The notes under the pieces are model-generated. The model saw only the letters and a program-made list of their open reading frames with translations. It ran no database searches and was not told the origin of the DNA. A stretch of 64,000 bases of DNA from Istiophorus platypterus. Lineage: Eukaryota; Chordata; Actinopteri; Istiophoriformes; Istiophoridae. Both the position numbers and the translations under genes were made by a program. This document shows, piece after piece, positions 61,001 to 64,000 of this stretch. The stretch covers positions 4,508,029 through 4,572,028 of the forward strand of contig CM029121.1 in the NCBI GenBank assembly GCA_016859345.1, read 5' to 3'. Each line of letters starts with the position of its first letter. The first letter of the stretch is position 1.

Positions 61001-63327
61001 AGAGACGTCTCAGTGGTGATGCTTGACGTGGTTGTATGCTGTGAGGTGTTTCTGGTGCGTACAGGCGCAGTGGTGTTCCACTGGTGGGTGGAGAAGGGGC
61101 TGGTGACATTGGCAGGAAGTGTGACATCATGGTCGCCCACAGTGGACAGGAGTGACTCTGGGACAGTGGGGAGATCCCAAGCTGGCAGGCTGCTCACTGA
61201 CTCCTCTGCAGGGAGGAAAACATTTGGAGATCAAAAACATTAAAAGATAAGTTGGGTGATGTTTTTCTTTTAATGAATGAATCCCACGAAAAGTCAACAA
61301 CCCACAATGAATTTATCCTACTATTTATTGTTTATGTATCCAAAGCTTGATATACAGTATCTTTTTCCTCTTTTCCACATAGCTCCTAGTGTTGTAAACT
61401 CACACCATTGCATTTAGCTTCTTTTAAATACTAAACAAAATTTATAAGAAATTATGGGCTAAGGGTTGAAAGCTACAGACAAGTTAGGAAAATGAAAAAT
61501 GTCACAGTGAAAAAAACTTTTTTTGGTCCTTTTATGGTATTTGCTGCTCAAAGTATAATCTAATATGAGAGGAAGAGGAGAAGGTTACTGTCAGTTTGAT
61601 AATACACAAGACGAAGTGCGCAGCATAGGAAATAGAAATCCAATTTCAGTGTGTAAAGCAGAAAAGCACTTTAATAACGAGTTCATTTAATCCTTGTAAA
61701 TCATCTCTAGACAAAATGCTGACATGATGCATGTTAATGAGAGATGTAAAGGAGTCTGAAATGAACAAGACGGAGGCAATCAATCCTTTCAGATTGAGAT
61801 CCAGATTCCATCTTATGCTCCCCTCACATCACCACTTAATGTACTGTATTGTAACTGTGATGTGAATGAGTATGATAGGAAATACTAGACAACGAGATTT
61901 AGCTTTTGATCATTCTTGTGGCTGAAGTTGTGAAATATGTGAAGGAATTACCTTGTTATTGACATCACTGTTACTGTGATGATAATGAAACAGGATCATG
62001 GATGTATTAAGTAAGCTGGATACAGCGCTGCCACTGGGCCTTGCTGCCAATTTGTTGCCAATTTGTAAATTCATGGTCATGCAATGAAATATCCCTTGCA
62101 GCCCAAAAATAATTTTCCCCATAGGGCAGAATTATGAAAGAGATCTCGTGATTAATGTTGAAGATTGACAAAGAATTATATTATGATGTTGTGTGAAGGT
62201 GCCCTGAAGGTTCTACGTACTCGTAGCTCTTCGTAGCTCTAGTTCTTCGTAGCTGAAGCTTGAAGAAAACTAGCCAATTGGCTGTTGCTACACCTGTCAA
62301 GCTCTCTGGTCTCACACCAAGAGGTCATTTTGTCGGCAGCAGAATTGGTCAGCTTTATATAGCTAGCTAATTAATACTAACTCGTGAGTTGGTTTAGACT
62401 GACAACTAACTTTTAACTAAATTTTTCCTGCTAACTTGTAACACTACCCCCCCCCCCCCCACAGTACTTATGCTGCCACCACCATGCTTCACCATTGGCA
62501 TGGCACCGGGCTGGTGACAAGCATGTGCAATGTTTCAACATGTGTAGAAAGCTTGACATGCCCGCTGGTTAATTAGTCAAAAGCTGAAATATGTTTAAAT
62601 GACAGACATAGCGGCACCATACCCGAACTGAAGCTGCCGTTACTGTTTGAGGAGTTGCTGTTGACAGCAACCAGAGAGAAGTTGTCTGATCCTGCTGTCT
62701 GACTGTCTCTGTTACTGGGTGGAGAGGAGGAGGATAAGGAGGAGGAAGGCAAAGAGGATGCTTTTTTCGTAGAGGAGGAGGAGGAAGAAGAGGAAGCCTT
62801 CGATGACGATGAAGAGGAACTTTTGGTCCAAGCAGCTTTAGACAGCAGCCCTAAAGGTTTTCCCACCGCCGGTGCCTGTAGCTCTGCCAGCATGGTGAGT
62901 ACCGATGACAGGGCTGCCTGCTCTCTTTGGCCCTCTCTACGTGTCTGCAGCCTCTGCTGCCCCAACCAGGCAGCCGGATCCCTGGGCATATTTGGCAGGT
63001 CACCCCCCTCCCTACCCACTGGCCTCCATTCAGCCCCAACTTCAGCCCAAGCACTGGTTCCAGTCATGATCCCAGTATCTGCAAAGACTTTGCCACCTGC
63101 TCCAGCACGTACTGCTGCTTCTTTTTCAGTCCAAACTGCTGTTCTGGCCTCAGCAAACACTTTGCCCTCAGGCCAAGCTCCAGGACCGAAATCAGTCCCA
63201 TCCATTGCATCTTTGTCTTTAACGCCAGCTCTGTCTACAATCCCAGGGGTGGCTGAGAGGTTGGAGGGCACTGTGGGGTCCAGAGGCAATACAGCTTGCC
63301 TCATTGACTCATGATGACCTCCCTCAG
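7691..63327 (-). CDS. kiaa1549l: KIAA1549L orthologue, 21 exons, 5'-partial (whole-gene entry)
   Basis: Spliced product of about 1,458 residues from 21 exons listed separately. Order: Ser-rich region (1-235), Thr-rich mucin-like stalk (236-507), three SEA-like modules (508-852), one transmembrane helix (about 862-885), basic stop-transfer segment, then a long tail with conserved blocks such as PVQGFDYAKKH, KQKSDIEQYRNK, SLSSPSPVETEMDLL and STLSSQPSIDEVR. These blocks match my memory of vertebrate KIAA1549L more closely than its paralogue KIAA1549. All twenty introns are GT-AG and all codon phases join without frameshift or premature stop, so the gene looks intact in the window. The N-terminus and promoter are outside. 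The molecular function of the family is not established. Which teleost duplicate (la or lb) this is cannot be told from the window. Confidence 0.93.
7721..7843 (-). other. kiaa1549l intron (123 nt)
   Basis: Short GT-AG intron between 7844 and 7720 with a strong pyrimidine tract before the acceptor. No other content. Confidence 0.85.
7844..7998 (-). CDS. kiaa1549l: kiaa1549l exon, NRPGYSDYF and PPSSYR blocks
   Basis: 155 nt, phase 1 to phase 0. Acceptor TACATCTCACAG ends at 7999; donor GTGAGAC starts at 7843. Residues 1398-1449: GNPITAVYAISANRPGYSDY, FVMSPPSSYRSPSWMSYPPE, PEDLPRQWNDTP. ANRPG-x-x-YF-x-x-PPSSYR-x-x-WMSY and the closing QW are family signatures. The intron to the next exon upstream is only 90 nt. 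Confidence 0.95.
7999..8088 (-). other. kiaa1549l intron (90 nt)
   Basis: Shortest intron in the window, GT-AG. No other content seen. Confidence 0.9.
8089..8234 (-). CDS. kiaa1549l: kiaa1549l exon, RSTPDVSLKPRVSE block
   Basis: 146 nt, phase 2 to phase 1. Acceptor CTCCATTAACAG ends at 8235; donor GTAAGAC starts at 8088. Residues 1349-1397: RSTPDVSLKPRVSEASDLQA QQHNGAPYLPLSRTPFPAV TVDQSITTYS. The RRSTxDxxxKxRxxE start and the DQSxxxYSG end fit the family. Confidence 0.94.
8600..9590 (-). mobile_element. Tc1/mariner-like DNA transposon, degenerate
   Basis: The outer segments resemble Tc1-element termini in opposite orientation: AACTGAAATATCACCC plus AAGTATTCAGAC at the left, and TCAATACTTATCCCTCAAAT at the right. 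Internal sequence on the plus strand follows the familiar reverse-complement Tc1 body (CATGATGCTGCCACCATCATG near 8995, CCTCAAGCTTTGTCAGGCTGG near 8738, GACCTCATGGCTTGAGTTTTGC near 9460). The transposase therefore runs on the minus strand, same as the host gene. Frameshifts and stops show it is dead. Exact ends are uncertain by tens of bases. Confidence 0.88.
8750..9466 (-). pseudogene. Tc1-like transposase remnant
   Basis: The N-terminal part is open from 9466 to 9254 and shows the paired DNA-binding region of Tc1 transposases: MRSKEQPSWLRDRIM, then GYKTISAAPKVPKRTVFSII and YGTTRTLP. The catalytic part downstream (lower coordinates) is only traceable by nucleotide resemblance and is broken by stops. 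No function is expected. Confidence 0.85.
10972..11069 (-). CDS. kiaa1549l: kiaa1549l exon, proline-rich segment
   Basis: 98 nt, phase 0 to phase 2. Acceptor GTGGTTTCTGCAG ends at 11070; donor GTACCACAC starts at 10971 and is weak beyond GTA. Residues 1317-1348: GFRFTQLPDMGIGSPPPLIP then SRPGPPPGTSLR. FSQLPEM-xGSPPPP-P-R is the corresponding family block. PLIPSR fits the class II SH3-ligand pattern PxxPxR; this is inference only. Confidence 0.94.
11070..12444 (-). other. kiaa1549l intron (1.4 kb) with a fish dispersed repeat
   Basis: Holds the repeat copy described at 11805-12140 and a T-run near 12210. Otherwise no features. Confidence 0.8.
11805..12140 (+). repeat. dispersed repeat common in percomorph fish (family A)
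   Basis: Contains landmarks I recognise from a repeat frequent in spiny-rayed fishes: CCAACAGCTG, CCAAACGGCCGACAAAGTTAG, GCTGGTGAACATAGTGG, GGTGAACATTGGACCTCC and CCAAATGCTAATG. A second, shorter copy lies at 29755-29975. The class of the family is unknown to me. Confidence 0.6.
12445..12613 (-). CDS. kiaa1549l: kiaa1549l exon, poly-His run and DGVTSAPGTM block
   Basis: 169 nt with the upstream acceptor (ends 12614), phase 2 to phase 0; donor GTAAGCACC starts at 12444. The acceptor is a CAGCAG tandem, so a 166-nt form lacking one Ser is possible. Residues 1261-1316: one Ser then seven His (12589-12609), AHSAYNPSHTSHYSDGVTSA, PGTMNHPCGGRQRSTGYED, MHQCSLPKP. VTSAPGTM and the closing SLPxP match KIAA1549L. 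Confidence 0.93.
12614..12833 (-). other. kiaa1549l intron (220 nt)
   Basis: Short GT-AG intron ending in a CAGCAG tandem acceptor. No other content. Confidence 0.88.
12834..13075 (-). CDS. kiaa1549l: kiaa1549l exon, EETNVDR and SSQPSIDEVR blocks
   Basis: 242 nt, phase 0 to phase 2. Acceptor GCTGTCTTCACAG ends at 13076; donor GTAAATTC starts at 12833. Residues 1180-1259: GEPEPFEETNVDRLMSSLGY, a Gly-rich part, SDSSTLSSQPSIDEVRTQMH, MLLGNAFSLAPPDHDPPSPPT. STLSSQPSIDEVRxQMHMLLxxAFSLA is again a family signature. Pro-rich end. Confidence 0.96.
13076..15131 (-). other. kiaa1549l intron (2.1 kb)
   Basis: Contains a G-run at 13615-13624 and a possible dispersed-repeat end near 13745-14085 whose plus strand closes with TTACCCGGCCCTAAC, a phrase frequent at the ends of fish repeats. 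Pyrimidine-rich DNA at 14455-14600. No exon seen. Confidence 0.75.
15132..15264 (-). CDS. kiaa1549l: kiaa1549l exon, SRQSLSSPSPVETEMDLL block
   Basis: 133 nt, phase 2 to phase 0. Acceptor CTGTGCAACAG ends at 15265 behind a run of T (T13 on the minus strand, plus 15279-15292); donor GTGAGT starts at 15131. Residues 1135-1179: RYSHPREPTYWSRQSLSSPS PVETEMDLLVLRERSRRGIRNNGYD. SRQSLxSPSPxETEMDLLVxRERxRRGIRNxGYD is a near-invariant KIAA1549L block in my memory of the family. Confidence 0.96.
15265..16721 (-). other. kiaa1549l intron (1.5 kb)
   Basis: AT-rich, no exon or recognisable mobile element seen. Confidence 0.75.
16722..16942 (-). CDS. kiaa1549l: kiaa1549l exon, KQKSDIEQYRNK basic amphipathic segment
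   Basis: 221 nt, phase 0 to phase 2. Acceptor TTCATTGTTTGCAG ends at 16943; donor GTATGG starts at 16721. Residues 1062-1134: ANHSGLKQKSDIEQYRNKLR, QKARKKGYGEFSLSESG, then an Arg/His-rich stretch RDTRRSRHDNG and EEKRASFAGCHK. The KQKSDIExYRNKLRxKAxxxGY motif is one of the most conserved tail elements in the family and is predicted to form a basic helix. Confidence 0.96.
16943..18378 (-). other. kiaa1549l intron (1.4 kb) beginning with a CA repeat
   Basis: The first 8 bases after the donor are followed by a long CA microsatellite (18252-18370). The rest is AT-rich with a T14 run near 18018-18031. Confidence 0.8.
18252..18370. repeat. (TG)n / (CA)n microsatellite next to splice donor
   Basis: About 119 bp of almost pure TG on the plus strand, with a few TTTG and GCG interruptions. 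It starts 8 nt from the donor of the exon ending at 18379. Confidence 0.97.
18379..18503 (-). CDS. kiaa1549l: kiaa1549l exon, DPYDDRSGSLRLITIKP block
   Basis: 125 nt, phase 1 to phase 0. Acceptor TCTTCTTCTTCCTCTCAG ends at 18504; donor GTGAGTCC starts at 18378. Residues 1020-1061, DPYDDRSGSLRLITIKPMTA to HSQDSVVLNGE. The family pattern D-SGS-L-IKP and the closing VLNGE are conserved. Eight bases after the exon end the intron becomes an approximately 119-bp CA repeat (on the transcribed sense). Confidence 0.94.
18775..19015. repeat. dispersed fish repeat (family B), two arms in opposite orientation
   Basis: Left arm at 18779-18860 reads TTTTGGGAAATAGACTTGC and GATAAGAAGATCAGTACGAC. Right arm at 18885-19005 carries the reverse complement of the same family (TTTCCAGTCTTAGTGCGAAG, AGAGTGGTATCATTTCTCTC). 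The pair is an imperfect inverted repeat. Related copies are at 40824-41035 (plus) and 39776-39880 (minus). Confidence 0.55.
21312..21324. repeat. poly-C run
   Basis: Thirteen consecutive C followed by ACCCC on the plus strand. Confidence 0.95.
21780..22070 (+). repeat. tRNA-derived SINE-like repeat
   Basis: GGTTCGATCCC at 21831-21841 is an exact RNA polymerase III box B. The body has fish-repeat phrases TGTCCTTGGGCAAGATACTG and AAGCGCTTTCAGCAGTCG, and it ends CTCTATATAAGTGCAGTCC. Box A is degenerate. It is not a functional tRNA because no cloverleaf can be folded around the box. Confidence 0.65.
22926..23071 (-). CDS. kiaa1549l: kiaa1549l exon, Ser/Lys-rich cytoplasmic tail
   Basis: 146 nt, phase 2 to phase 1. 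Acceptor TGGCTACTATAG ends at 23072 (short pyrimidine tract); donor GTGAGC starts at 22925. Residues 972-1019, RLPSEEDGSVSSNGSGKLN, then TSKSSSARRMATGSSSKNG KEELHKRSTN. Low complexity and basic, with likely phosphorylation sites. The SENGSVxSNxSGK pattern agrees with KIAA1549L. Confidence 0.9.
23580..24070. repeat. degenerate dispersed repeat with TGTGTCTCTTTGTGG-type minisatellite
   Basis: 23705-23815 shows decayed tandem units related to TTTTGTGTCTCTATGTGGTC, a unit often amplified in fish genomes. 24000-24060 has a G run followed by CACCCCTCTAGCTCCATCAC, also a frequent fish-repeat phrase. Limits and class are uncertain. Confidence 0.4.
25810..25990 (+). repeat. dispersed fish repeat fragment (family C)
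   Basis: GTGAGCATGGTCACATTAGA, CACAGAGCTGCTGGCTTGGC and the preceding CCAGAGTATTAACATTGTCA follow the 3' part of a family seen more completely at 43190-43720. Contains a perfect 12-bp hairpin (25883-25910). Confidence 0.5.
26584..26631. repeat. (TG)n microsatellite
   Basis: About 48 bp of TG with one GCG and one TATG interruption. Confidence 0.95.
29755..29975 (+). repeat. dispersed fish repeat (family A), second copy
   Basis: CAGCCAACAGCT, GGCAGACAGACAAAGTTAGC, TGTGAACATATCGGAG and TAGCAGCTAAAAAGCCAGAT match the family seen at 11805-12140 in order and orientation. Confidence 0.55.
30057..30250 (-). CDS. kiaa1549l: kiaa1549l exon, start of cytoplasmic tail (PVQGFDYAKKH block)
   Basis: 194 nt, phase 0 to phase 2. 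The favoured acceptor TTTCCTCTGCCAG ends at 30251, giving PVQGFDYAKKHMGRTGDETI and so on to ADIHKGG. A second AG nine bases inside (30242) would drop PVQ in frame. I prefer the first because family members keep PVQGFDYAK. Donor GTAAGAC starts at 30056. VTKETLVLGLPVRDAP matches the KIAA1549L block VTxETVVLxLPxRDAP, and this block separates KIAA1549L from KIAA1549. Confidence 0.95.
31787..31808. repeat. (AAAT)n microsatellite
   Basis: About five copies of AAAT on the plus strand. Confidence 0.9.
32457..32654. repeat. compound (GT)n and poly-G block
   Basis: GT run 32457-32501, then G-rich runs up to about 10 G at 32501-32534, and a second GT run ending in 12 G at 32628-32654. All G runs lie on the plus strand. 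Confidence 0.95.
34930..35095 (+). repeat. tRNA-derived SINE-like repeat, second family
   Basis: GTCCTGGTGATTTAGGGGTC resembles a tRNA-type box A region, and GGGTCGAACCAGGGACC a box B. The body CTCGTTGCATATCATCCCCT and CTCTCTCTTTTCCCATTCCC is a phrase common in fish SINEs. Degenerate. Confidence 0.6.
36651..36704. repeat. (AATAG)n pentanucleotide array
   Basis: About eleven perfect copies of a 5-bp unit (ATAGAATAGA...). Confidence 0.97.
37036..37107. repeat. compound (GA)n(CA)n microsatellite
   Basis: GA tract with CAGAGA interruptions passes directly into ACACAC. Confidence 0.95.
37389..37428. repeat. (TA)n microsatellite
   Basis: About 40 bp of pure TA on the plus strand. Confidence 0.95.
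39332..39492 (-). CDS. kiaa1549l: kiaa1549l exon, transmembrane segment
   Basis: 161 nt, phase 1 to phase 0. Acceptor TTTATGTTTGTAG ends at 39493; donor GTAAGAC starts at 39331. Residues 853-906. PVVKTPPSNLW precedes a hydrophobic helix of about 24 residues (roughly 862-885) ending AFILC, then a strongly basic KRNR and FKTGAFRTFKTRSK. KxPPSNLWI before the helix is a hallmark of the KIAA1549/KIAA1549L family. The positive residues after the helix predict an extracellular N-terminus and a cytoplasmic C-terminus. Confidence 0.96.
39776..39880 (-). repeat. dispersed fish repeat (family B), reverse copy
   Basis: ATATGAGAGCGGTATAAATG and TTCTCATCTAATTCTTGGCA match the reverse complement of the family B core. 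Confidence 0.45.
40824..41035 (+). repeat. dispersed fish repeat (family B), forward copy
   Basis: CATTTTGGGAAATTAATTTA, TTAGCTTAGCTTAGCAGAAAG, CAGCCTGGCTCTGACTAAAG, AACAAAATCCACCTTCCAGC and CTCTAAAGGTCACTCATTTT run in the order expected for this common spiny-rayed fish repeat. Confidence 0.65.
41361..41395. repeat. perfect 35-nt palindrome (17-bp arms, 1-nt centre)
   Basis: Left arm TTGGTTTGGTGGAATAT (41361-41377), centre G, right arm its exact reverse complement (41379-41395). Immediately followed by ATGAGTCACTCAT (41399-41411), itself a palindrome with an AP-1 core. Confidence 0.97.
42031..42202 (-). CDS. kiaa1549l: kiaa1549l exon, SEA-like module 3, second half
   Basis: 172 nt, phase 0 to phase 1. 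Acceptor CGACTCTCCCAG ends at 42203; donor GTAAGCG starts at 42030. Residues 796-852: MVSMRRLPGPKNPAEMTYYA then QLNGAPITGTTAAKTLSSLD and SQTMALTLGYFVQVQAE. MRRLPGPK-PAE-TYY and GTTAAKxLSxxDSQ-MALTL are strong family signatures. The LxYxxxxNGxxIxGT element parallels LVYVVKNQDVILNGT in module 2. Confidence 0.96.
42203..44097 (-). other. kiaa1549l intron (1.9 kb)
   Basis: Contains the longest family C copy (43190-43720). C runs near 42693-42708. No exon seen. Confidence 0.8.
43190..43720 (+). repeat. dispersed fish repeat (family C), longest copy
   Basis: CAACTATTGGATGGATTGTC, TTTTGTGCAGACATTCATG, CTTGGTGATCCCATGACC, TTTACCTGCTAATGATCAG, CTGTGAGCATTTTTGCATGC and TTAGCATTTAGCTCAAAGTA appear in the order I know from a high-copy percomorph repeat. 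Degenerate; class unknown to me. Confidence 0.65.
44098..44258 (-). CDS. kiaa1549l: kiaa1549l exon, SEA-like module 3, first half, with RSRR site
   Basis: 161 nt, phase 1 to phase 0. Acceptor GTCTCTTCACAG ends at 44259; donor GTAAGTGG starts at 44097. Residues 742-795. Starts VIQDVDSSSLEANYQSFASL, continues MEQRLAELFLVAGRQGPRT, then ARSRRATTVGGYTVQ. R-S-R-R (44128-44139) fits the furin consensus R-x-K/R-R. The human protein, as I recall it, has R-F-K-R-A-T-T at the same place, so the site appears conserved. Confidence 0.95.
44664..44743. repeat. compound (CT)n(CA)n microsatellite
   Basis: About 34 bp CT directly followed by CA with AAA interruptions. Confidence 0.95.
44827..44884. repeat. 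(CA)n microsatellite
   Basis: About 55 bp of CA on the plus strand, opposite in orientation to the TG run at 45205. Confidence 0.95.
45205..45288. repeat. (TG)n microsatellite downstream of the 60-nt exon
   Basis: About 84 bp TG on the plus strand, so CA in the sense of the kiaa1549l transcript, starting about 20 nt after the donor at 45309. Confidence 0.97.
45310..45369 (-). CDS. kiaa1549l: kiaa1549l exon, 60-nt symmetric linker exon
   Basis: 60 nt, phase 1 at both ends, so skipping keeps the frame (it would create a single Leu codon at the join of 51456 and 44258). Acceptor CTCTCTCCAG ends at 45370; donor GTAAATTG starts at 45309. Residues 722-741, PLEYHNLNTSMATRNYWVIT, linking module 2 to module 3. 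EPLEYxNL and RNYWVIT are conserved in the KIAA1549L proteins I remember. A long CA repeat (minus strand) begins about 20 nt into the downstream intron. Confidence 0.93.
45370..51455 (-). other. kiaa1549l intron (6.1 kb)
   Basis: Mostly unique-looking AT-rich sequence. A pyrimidine-rich stretch lies at 46925-47210. I see no recognisable mobile element or exon. Confidence 0.75.
51456..51624 (-). CDS. kiaa1549l: kiaa1549l exon, SEA-like module 2, second half
   Basis: 169 nt, phase 0 to phase 1. Acceptor TTTATCCTCAG ends at 51625; donor GTAAGT starts at 51455. Residues 666-721, IQSVSQEPGSPSVSLVYVVK through ELVGYFLFYPPLVIAE. LVYVVKNQDVILNGT and LLNQLTAELVGYFL correspond to the conserved KIAA1549L segment LVYVV-LNGT-LLNQL-AELVG. 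NGT is a sequon. Confidence 0.95.
52370..53080 (+). mobile_element. Penelope-like retroelement, 3' fragment
   Basis: C-terminal coding end and 3' tail of a Penelope-like element (GIY-YIG type). The upstream frame reads NKCDDTVIPYDMSGVP and NTLRQKLIHLKDHTH. The downstream frame has the GIY-YIG domain end. The tail has GAAGCCTATTGGATGAGAGA and GAAACGTCTTCAAGATC, typical for these elements. The reverse transcriptase part is absent, as expected for a 5'-truncated insertion. Confidence 0.75.
52402..52832 (+). pseudogene. GIY-YIG endonuclease domain remnant of a Penelope-like element
   Basis: Two frames separated by a frameshift between about 52510 and 52530. From 52524: NVVQYSEECSDLDISETEQP, LNKCMAQHRRANSSGQ, LHLKDRGH, REDRWLERRVKEASY, ending at TAG 52830-52832. 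The usual YIG motif (LYIGET) is replaced by LDISET, so the catalytic Tyr and Gly are lost. The His/Arg AQHRR and the late ...DRWLERRVKEA block are preserved. Non-functional. Confidence 0.75.
53290..53423 (-). CDS. kiaa1549l: kiaa1549l exon, SEA-like module 2, first half
   Basis: 134 nt, phase 1 to phase 0. Acceptor CCCCACCCCACAG ends at 53424; donor GTACTG starts at 53289 and is a rather weak match (no G at +5). Residues 621-665: VLRFVGPTDNIYSCSFVQML then EQRLENAFDEAQDKVLETYN RLTVE. The F-x-x-x-L/M-E-Q-R-L pattern recurs in module 3 (FASLMEQRLAELF). Too short and interrupted to be obvious as an isolated ORF, but the frame joins both neighbours exactly. Confidence 0.93.
53424..55714 (-). other. 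kiaa1549l intron (2.3 kb)
   Basis: AT-rich with a GA run (54301-54321) and an alternating purine-pyrimidine TG block (55236-55335). No exon seen. Confidence 0.78.
55236..55335. repeat. TG-rich alternating purine-pyrimidine block
   Basis: TGTGTGGATG units, then TG run, CCCGCACGCGTGTGTGTGCG and GTGCACACAC, then another TG run. Confidence 0.9.
55715..55937 (-). CDS. kiaa1549l: kiaa1549l exon, SEA-like module 1, second half
   Basis: 223 nt, starts in phase 0 and ends in phase 1. Acceptor CTCTGTCACAG ends at 55938; donor GTAATA starts at 55714. Residues 547-620, VERDDCSPHNVTLGYYVTSG through HLQLKT. The block CSPHNVTLGYYVTSGKTVYV matches the KIAA1549L pattern I recall (CSP-N-LGYYV-GKTVYV). NVT is an N-glycosylation sequon. 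The strand-helix-strand pattern after LGYYV pairs with the previous exon to form one module. Confidence 0.94.
58012..58090. repeat. (TG)n microsatellite
   Basis: About 79 bp TG with GAG, GCG and TTTG interruptions. Confidence 0.95.
59100..59546. repeat. degenerate minisatellite of splice-donor-like units
   Basis: Repeated phrases on the plus strand: CCACTAACCTGCATTTACTA (59131), CAGTGACCTGTATTTGCTAG (59321), TACTAACCTGTTTGCTG (59441), ATTGACCTGTGGTTACTA (59503), also CCTGTGTTTATTAGC (59425). On the minus strand each unit holds CAGGTTAGT, CAGGTCACT or CAGGTCAAT. Confidence 0.6.
59547..59662 (-). CDS. kiaa1549l: kiaa1549l exon, SEA-like module 1, first half
   Basis: 116 nt, starts in phase 1 and ends in phase 0. 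Acceptor TCCTTCACAG ends at 59663; donor GTCAGT starts at 59546. Residues 508-546, VLSIELRRNRLDLILKQNLY through ALNDSMAFAQ. An initial beta-strand-like segment is followed by an amphipathic helix with Leu spacing, as in the first half of SEA-type folds. The intron directly behind the donor holds a degenerate minisatellite whose units resemble this donor (see findings). Confidence 0.92.
59663..60389 (-). other. kiaa1549l intron (0.7 kb)
   Basis: No repeat or exon recognised. Confidence 0.85.
60390..61205 (-). CDS. kiaa1549l: kiaa1549l exon (Thr-rich mucin-like stalk)
   Basis: 816 nt, phase 1 at both ends, so it can be included or skipped without changing frame. Acceptor TCCCTGCAG ends at 61206; donor GTATGAG starts at 60389. 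Residues 236-507 plus a split Val. Composition is dominated by Thr, Ser, Pro and Ala, with Thr runs such as TTTTTTTTTTAA and TTTTSTTTTTTLAP encoded by near-tandem ACT/ACA/ACC triplets (60541-60626). Several N-glycosylation sequons are visible (NVTS, NTTA, NTSQ, NITA). The last part, LPCNMTEKYLVKT, contains the single Cys and leads into the first SEA-like module. Expected role: rigid O-glycosylated extracellular stalk. Confidence 0.93.
61206..62622 (-). other. kiaa1549l intron (1.4 kb)
   Basis: Contains a C-run (62447-62460) followed by a short Tc1-like fragment (62458-62525). No exon seen. Confidence 0.82.
62458..62525. mobile_element. short Tc1-like fragment
   Basis: TGCTGCCACCACCATGCTTC and CACCATTGGCATGGCACCGG match the Tc1 body phrase also present, diverged, near 9000. 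Only a few dozen bases remain. Confidence 0.55.
62623..63327 (-). CDS. kiaa1549l: kiaa1549l exon (Ser-rich extracellular, most 5' in window)
   Basis: 705 nt, phase 1 at both ends. Acceptor TTTCCTGCAG ends at 63328 and donor GTATGG starts at 62622. It begins within a split Ala codon (AEGGHHESMRQAVLP) and ends NSNGSFSSG. Residues 1-235. It is poorly conserved in sequence type: an Ala/Glu-rich central part with a basic segment (QTRREGQREQ), then long serine runs with a few Lys (about 62705-62830). Consistent with an extracellular, disordered, O-glycosylated segment upstream of the mucin exon. Reading frame is confirmed by the junction to the next exon (split Glu codon, giving SSEESVSSLP). Confidence 0.88.
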
Positions 63328-64000
63328 CTGCAGGAAACAGAAAGACAGAGGGAGAAAGGAGGCGCATGGTAGAGGGAGAGGGGGAAATGGGGTAGATGAA
63401 AGAAAAACAGAAATAGTGTTTAATTAGGAGTTCTGGGAAGCCTGTAAGATTTTGAGCAGTCTTTGACTCAGCACTCCCGCAGCCGGGTAATGACATCTTT
63501 GGTAATTCATCCATCATTGCCTTCCATACACATAACCACACATAAAAACACACACACAAGCACACACACACACACAAAGAGCTGTAGTCCTTAAATCATT
63601 AGTCCTCATAATGCTACCACAATTGTCTAACTGCCAGGAGATTAATAACTACTCTGCTCACACTCACACACACAGTCATCATTATAACATACACACTTCT
63701 CTGCTCTCTGCTCTCTGGCAAAAACACACATATGCATATTCTTCTTCTTTCTCTCCTCTGCCTCACACACACTTATCCGAAGGGATTTAAAAAAAAAAAA
63801 AAAACGCTAAAACTGCGACTGTAGAAAAATAGTGATAATGTCTAAACTAGGTCACTTATGTTTTTAGAGGATAAAGCATAGGGAATTAATTTAGATGTTC
63901 CAGAGTGCATAAATGAGGACACATACACATACACACACACCCTAATCAGCCGTGATTTCACAGATACTAATCTGATCTGTTAGGTTAGCCATGCTAACGC
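63328..64000 (-). other. kiaa1549l intron, upstream part (runs off the window)
   Basis: Intron preceding the exon at 63327. Contains CA-rich DNA (63541-63577), an A run (63788-63804) and pyrimidine-rich stretches. No further exon can be supported before the window edge. Confidence 0.75.

Noticed and set aside
61203..61207. Alternative acceptor AGAG at the mucin exon
   Set aside because: Starting at 61203 would break the phase with the upstream exon; 61205 restores the split Glu codon.
60344..61243. Val- and Ser-rich open frames on the plus strand opposite the mucin exon
   Set aside because: They are antisense shadows of the Thr triplet repeats (ACT/ACC read backwards gives GTA/GGT). No plus-strand splice context.
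62823..63314. Plus-strand 163-codon ORF
   Set aside because: Lies antisense to the Ser-rich coding exon, whose frame is confirmed by splice phase on both the 3' junction and the acceptor.

Overview
The window is teleost fish DNA, most likely from a percomorph. It is AT-rich, with large introns, long dinucleotide microsatellites and several dispersed repeat families that I recognise from fish genomes. There are no bacterial-style operons. The only gene I can support is the 3' two-thirds of one large minus-strand gene, the fish orthologue of KIAA1549L (UPF0606 family, a single-pass type I membrane protein). I assembled 21 coding exons from position 63327 (most 5') to 7691 (stop). Every junction has GT-AG borders and every codon phase agrees, giving about 1,457 complete codons plus a split codon at the 5' edge. 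The N-terminal exons, promoter and signal peptide lie beyond position 64000.

Layout, read 5' to 3' on the minus strand. 63327-62623 is a Ser-rich extracellular exon. 61205-60390 is an 816-nt Thr-rich mucin-like exon. 59662-42031 carries seven exons that read as three related SEA-like modules, each built from a pair of exons with identical phases (a 60-nt linker exon lies between modules 2 and 3). 39492-39332 is the transmembrane exon. Eleven exons from 30250 to 7691 encode an approximately 570-residue cytoplasmic tail, ending in a short exon whose stop yields a C-terminus of NSRHLETIC. Positions 1-7646 contain no exon that I can support and are probably 3' UTR plus flanking DNA.

The introns hold decayed mobile elements: a Tc1-like transposon (about 8600-9590), a Penelope-like element fragment with a GIY-YIG domain remnant (about 52370-53080), tRNA-derived SINE-like copies (about 21780-22070 and 34930-35095), and several copies of fish-typical dispersed repeats. 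CA/TG repeats lie directly behind two splice donors (18379 and 45310).

I found no operon-like or defence-like novel system. The most interesting points are the three-fold two-exon SEA-like architecture with a furin-type RSRR motif in the third module, the alternative-looking C-terminal exon, a symmetric 60-nt exon followed by a CA repeat, a 35-nt perfect palindrome, and a minisatellite made of splice-donor-like units beside a real donor. Family assignments rest on my memory of KIAA1549L and of fish repeats; no search was run. Residue numbers below count from the split codon at 63327.
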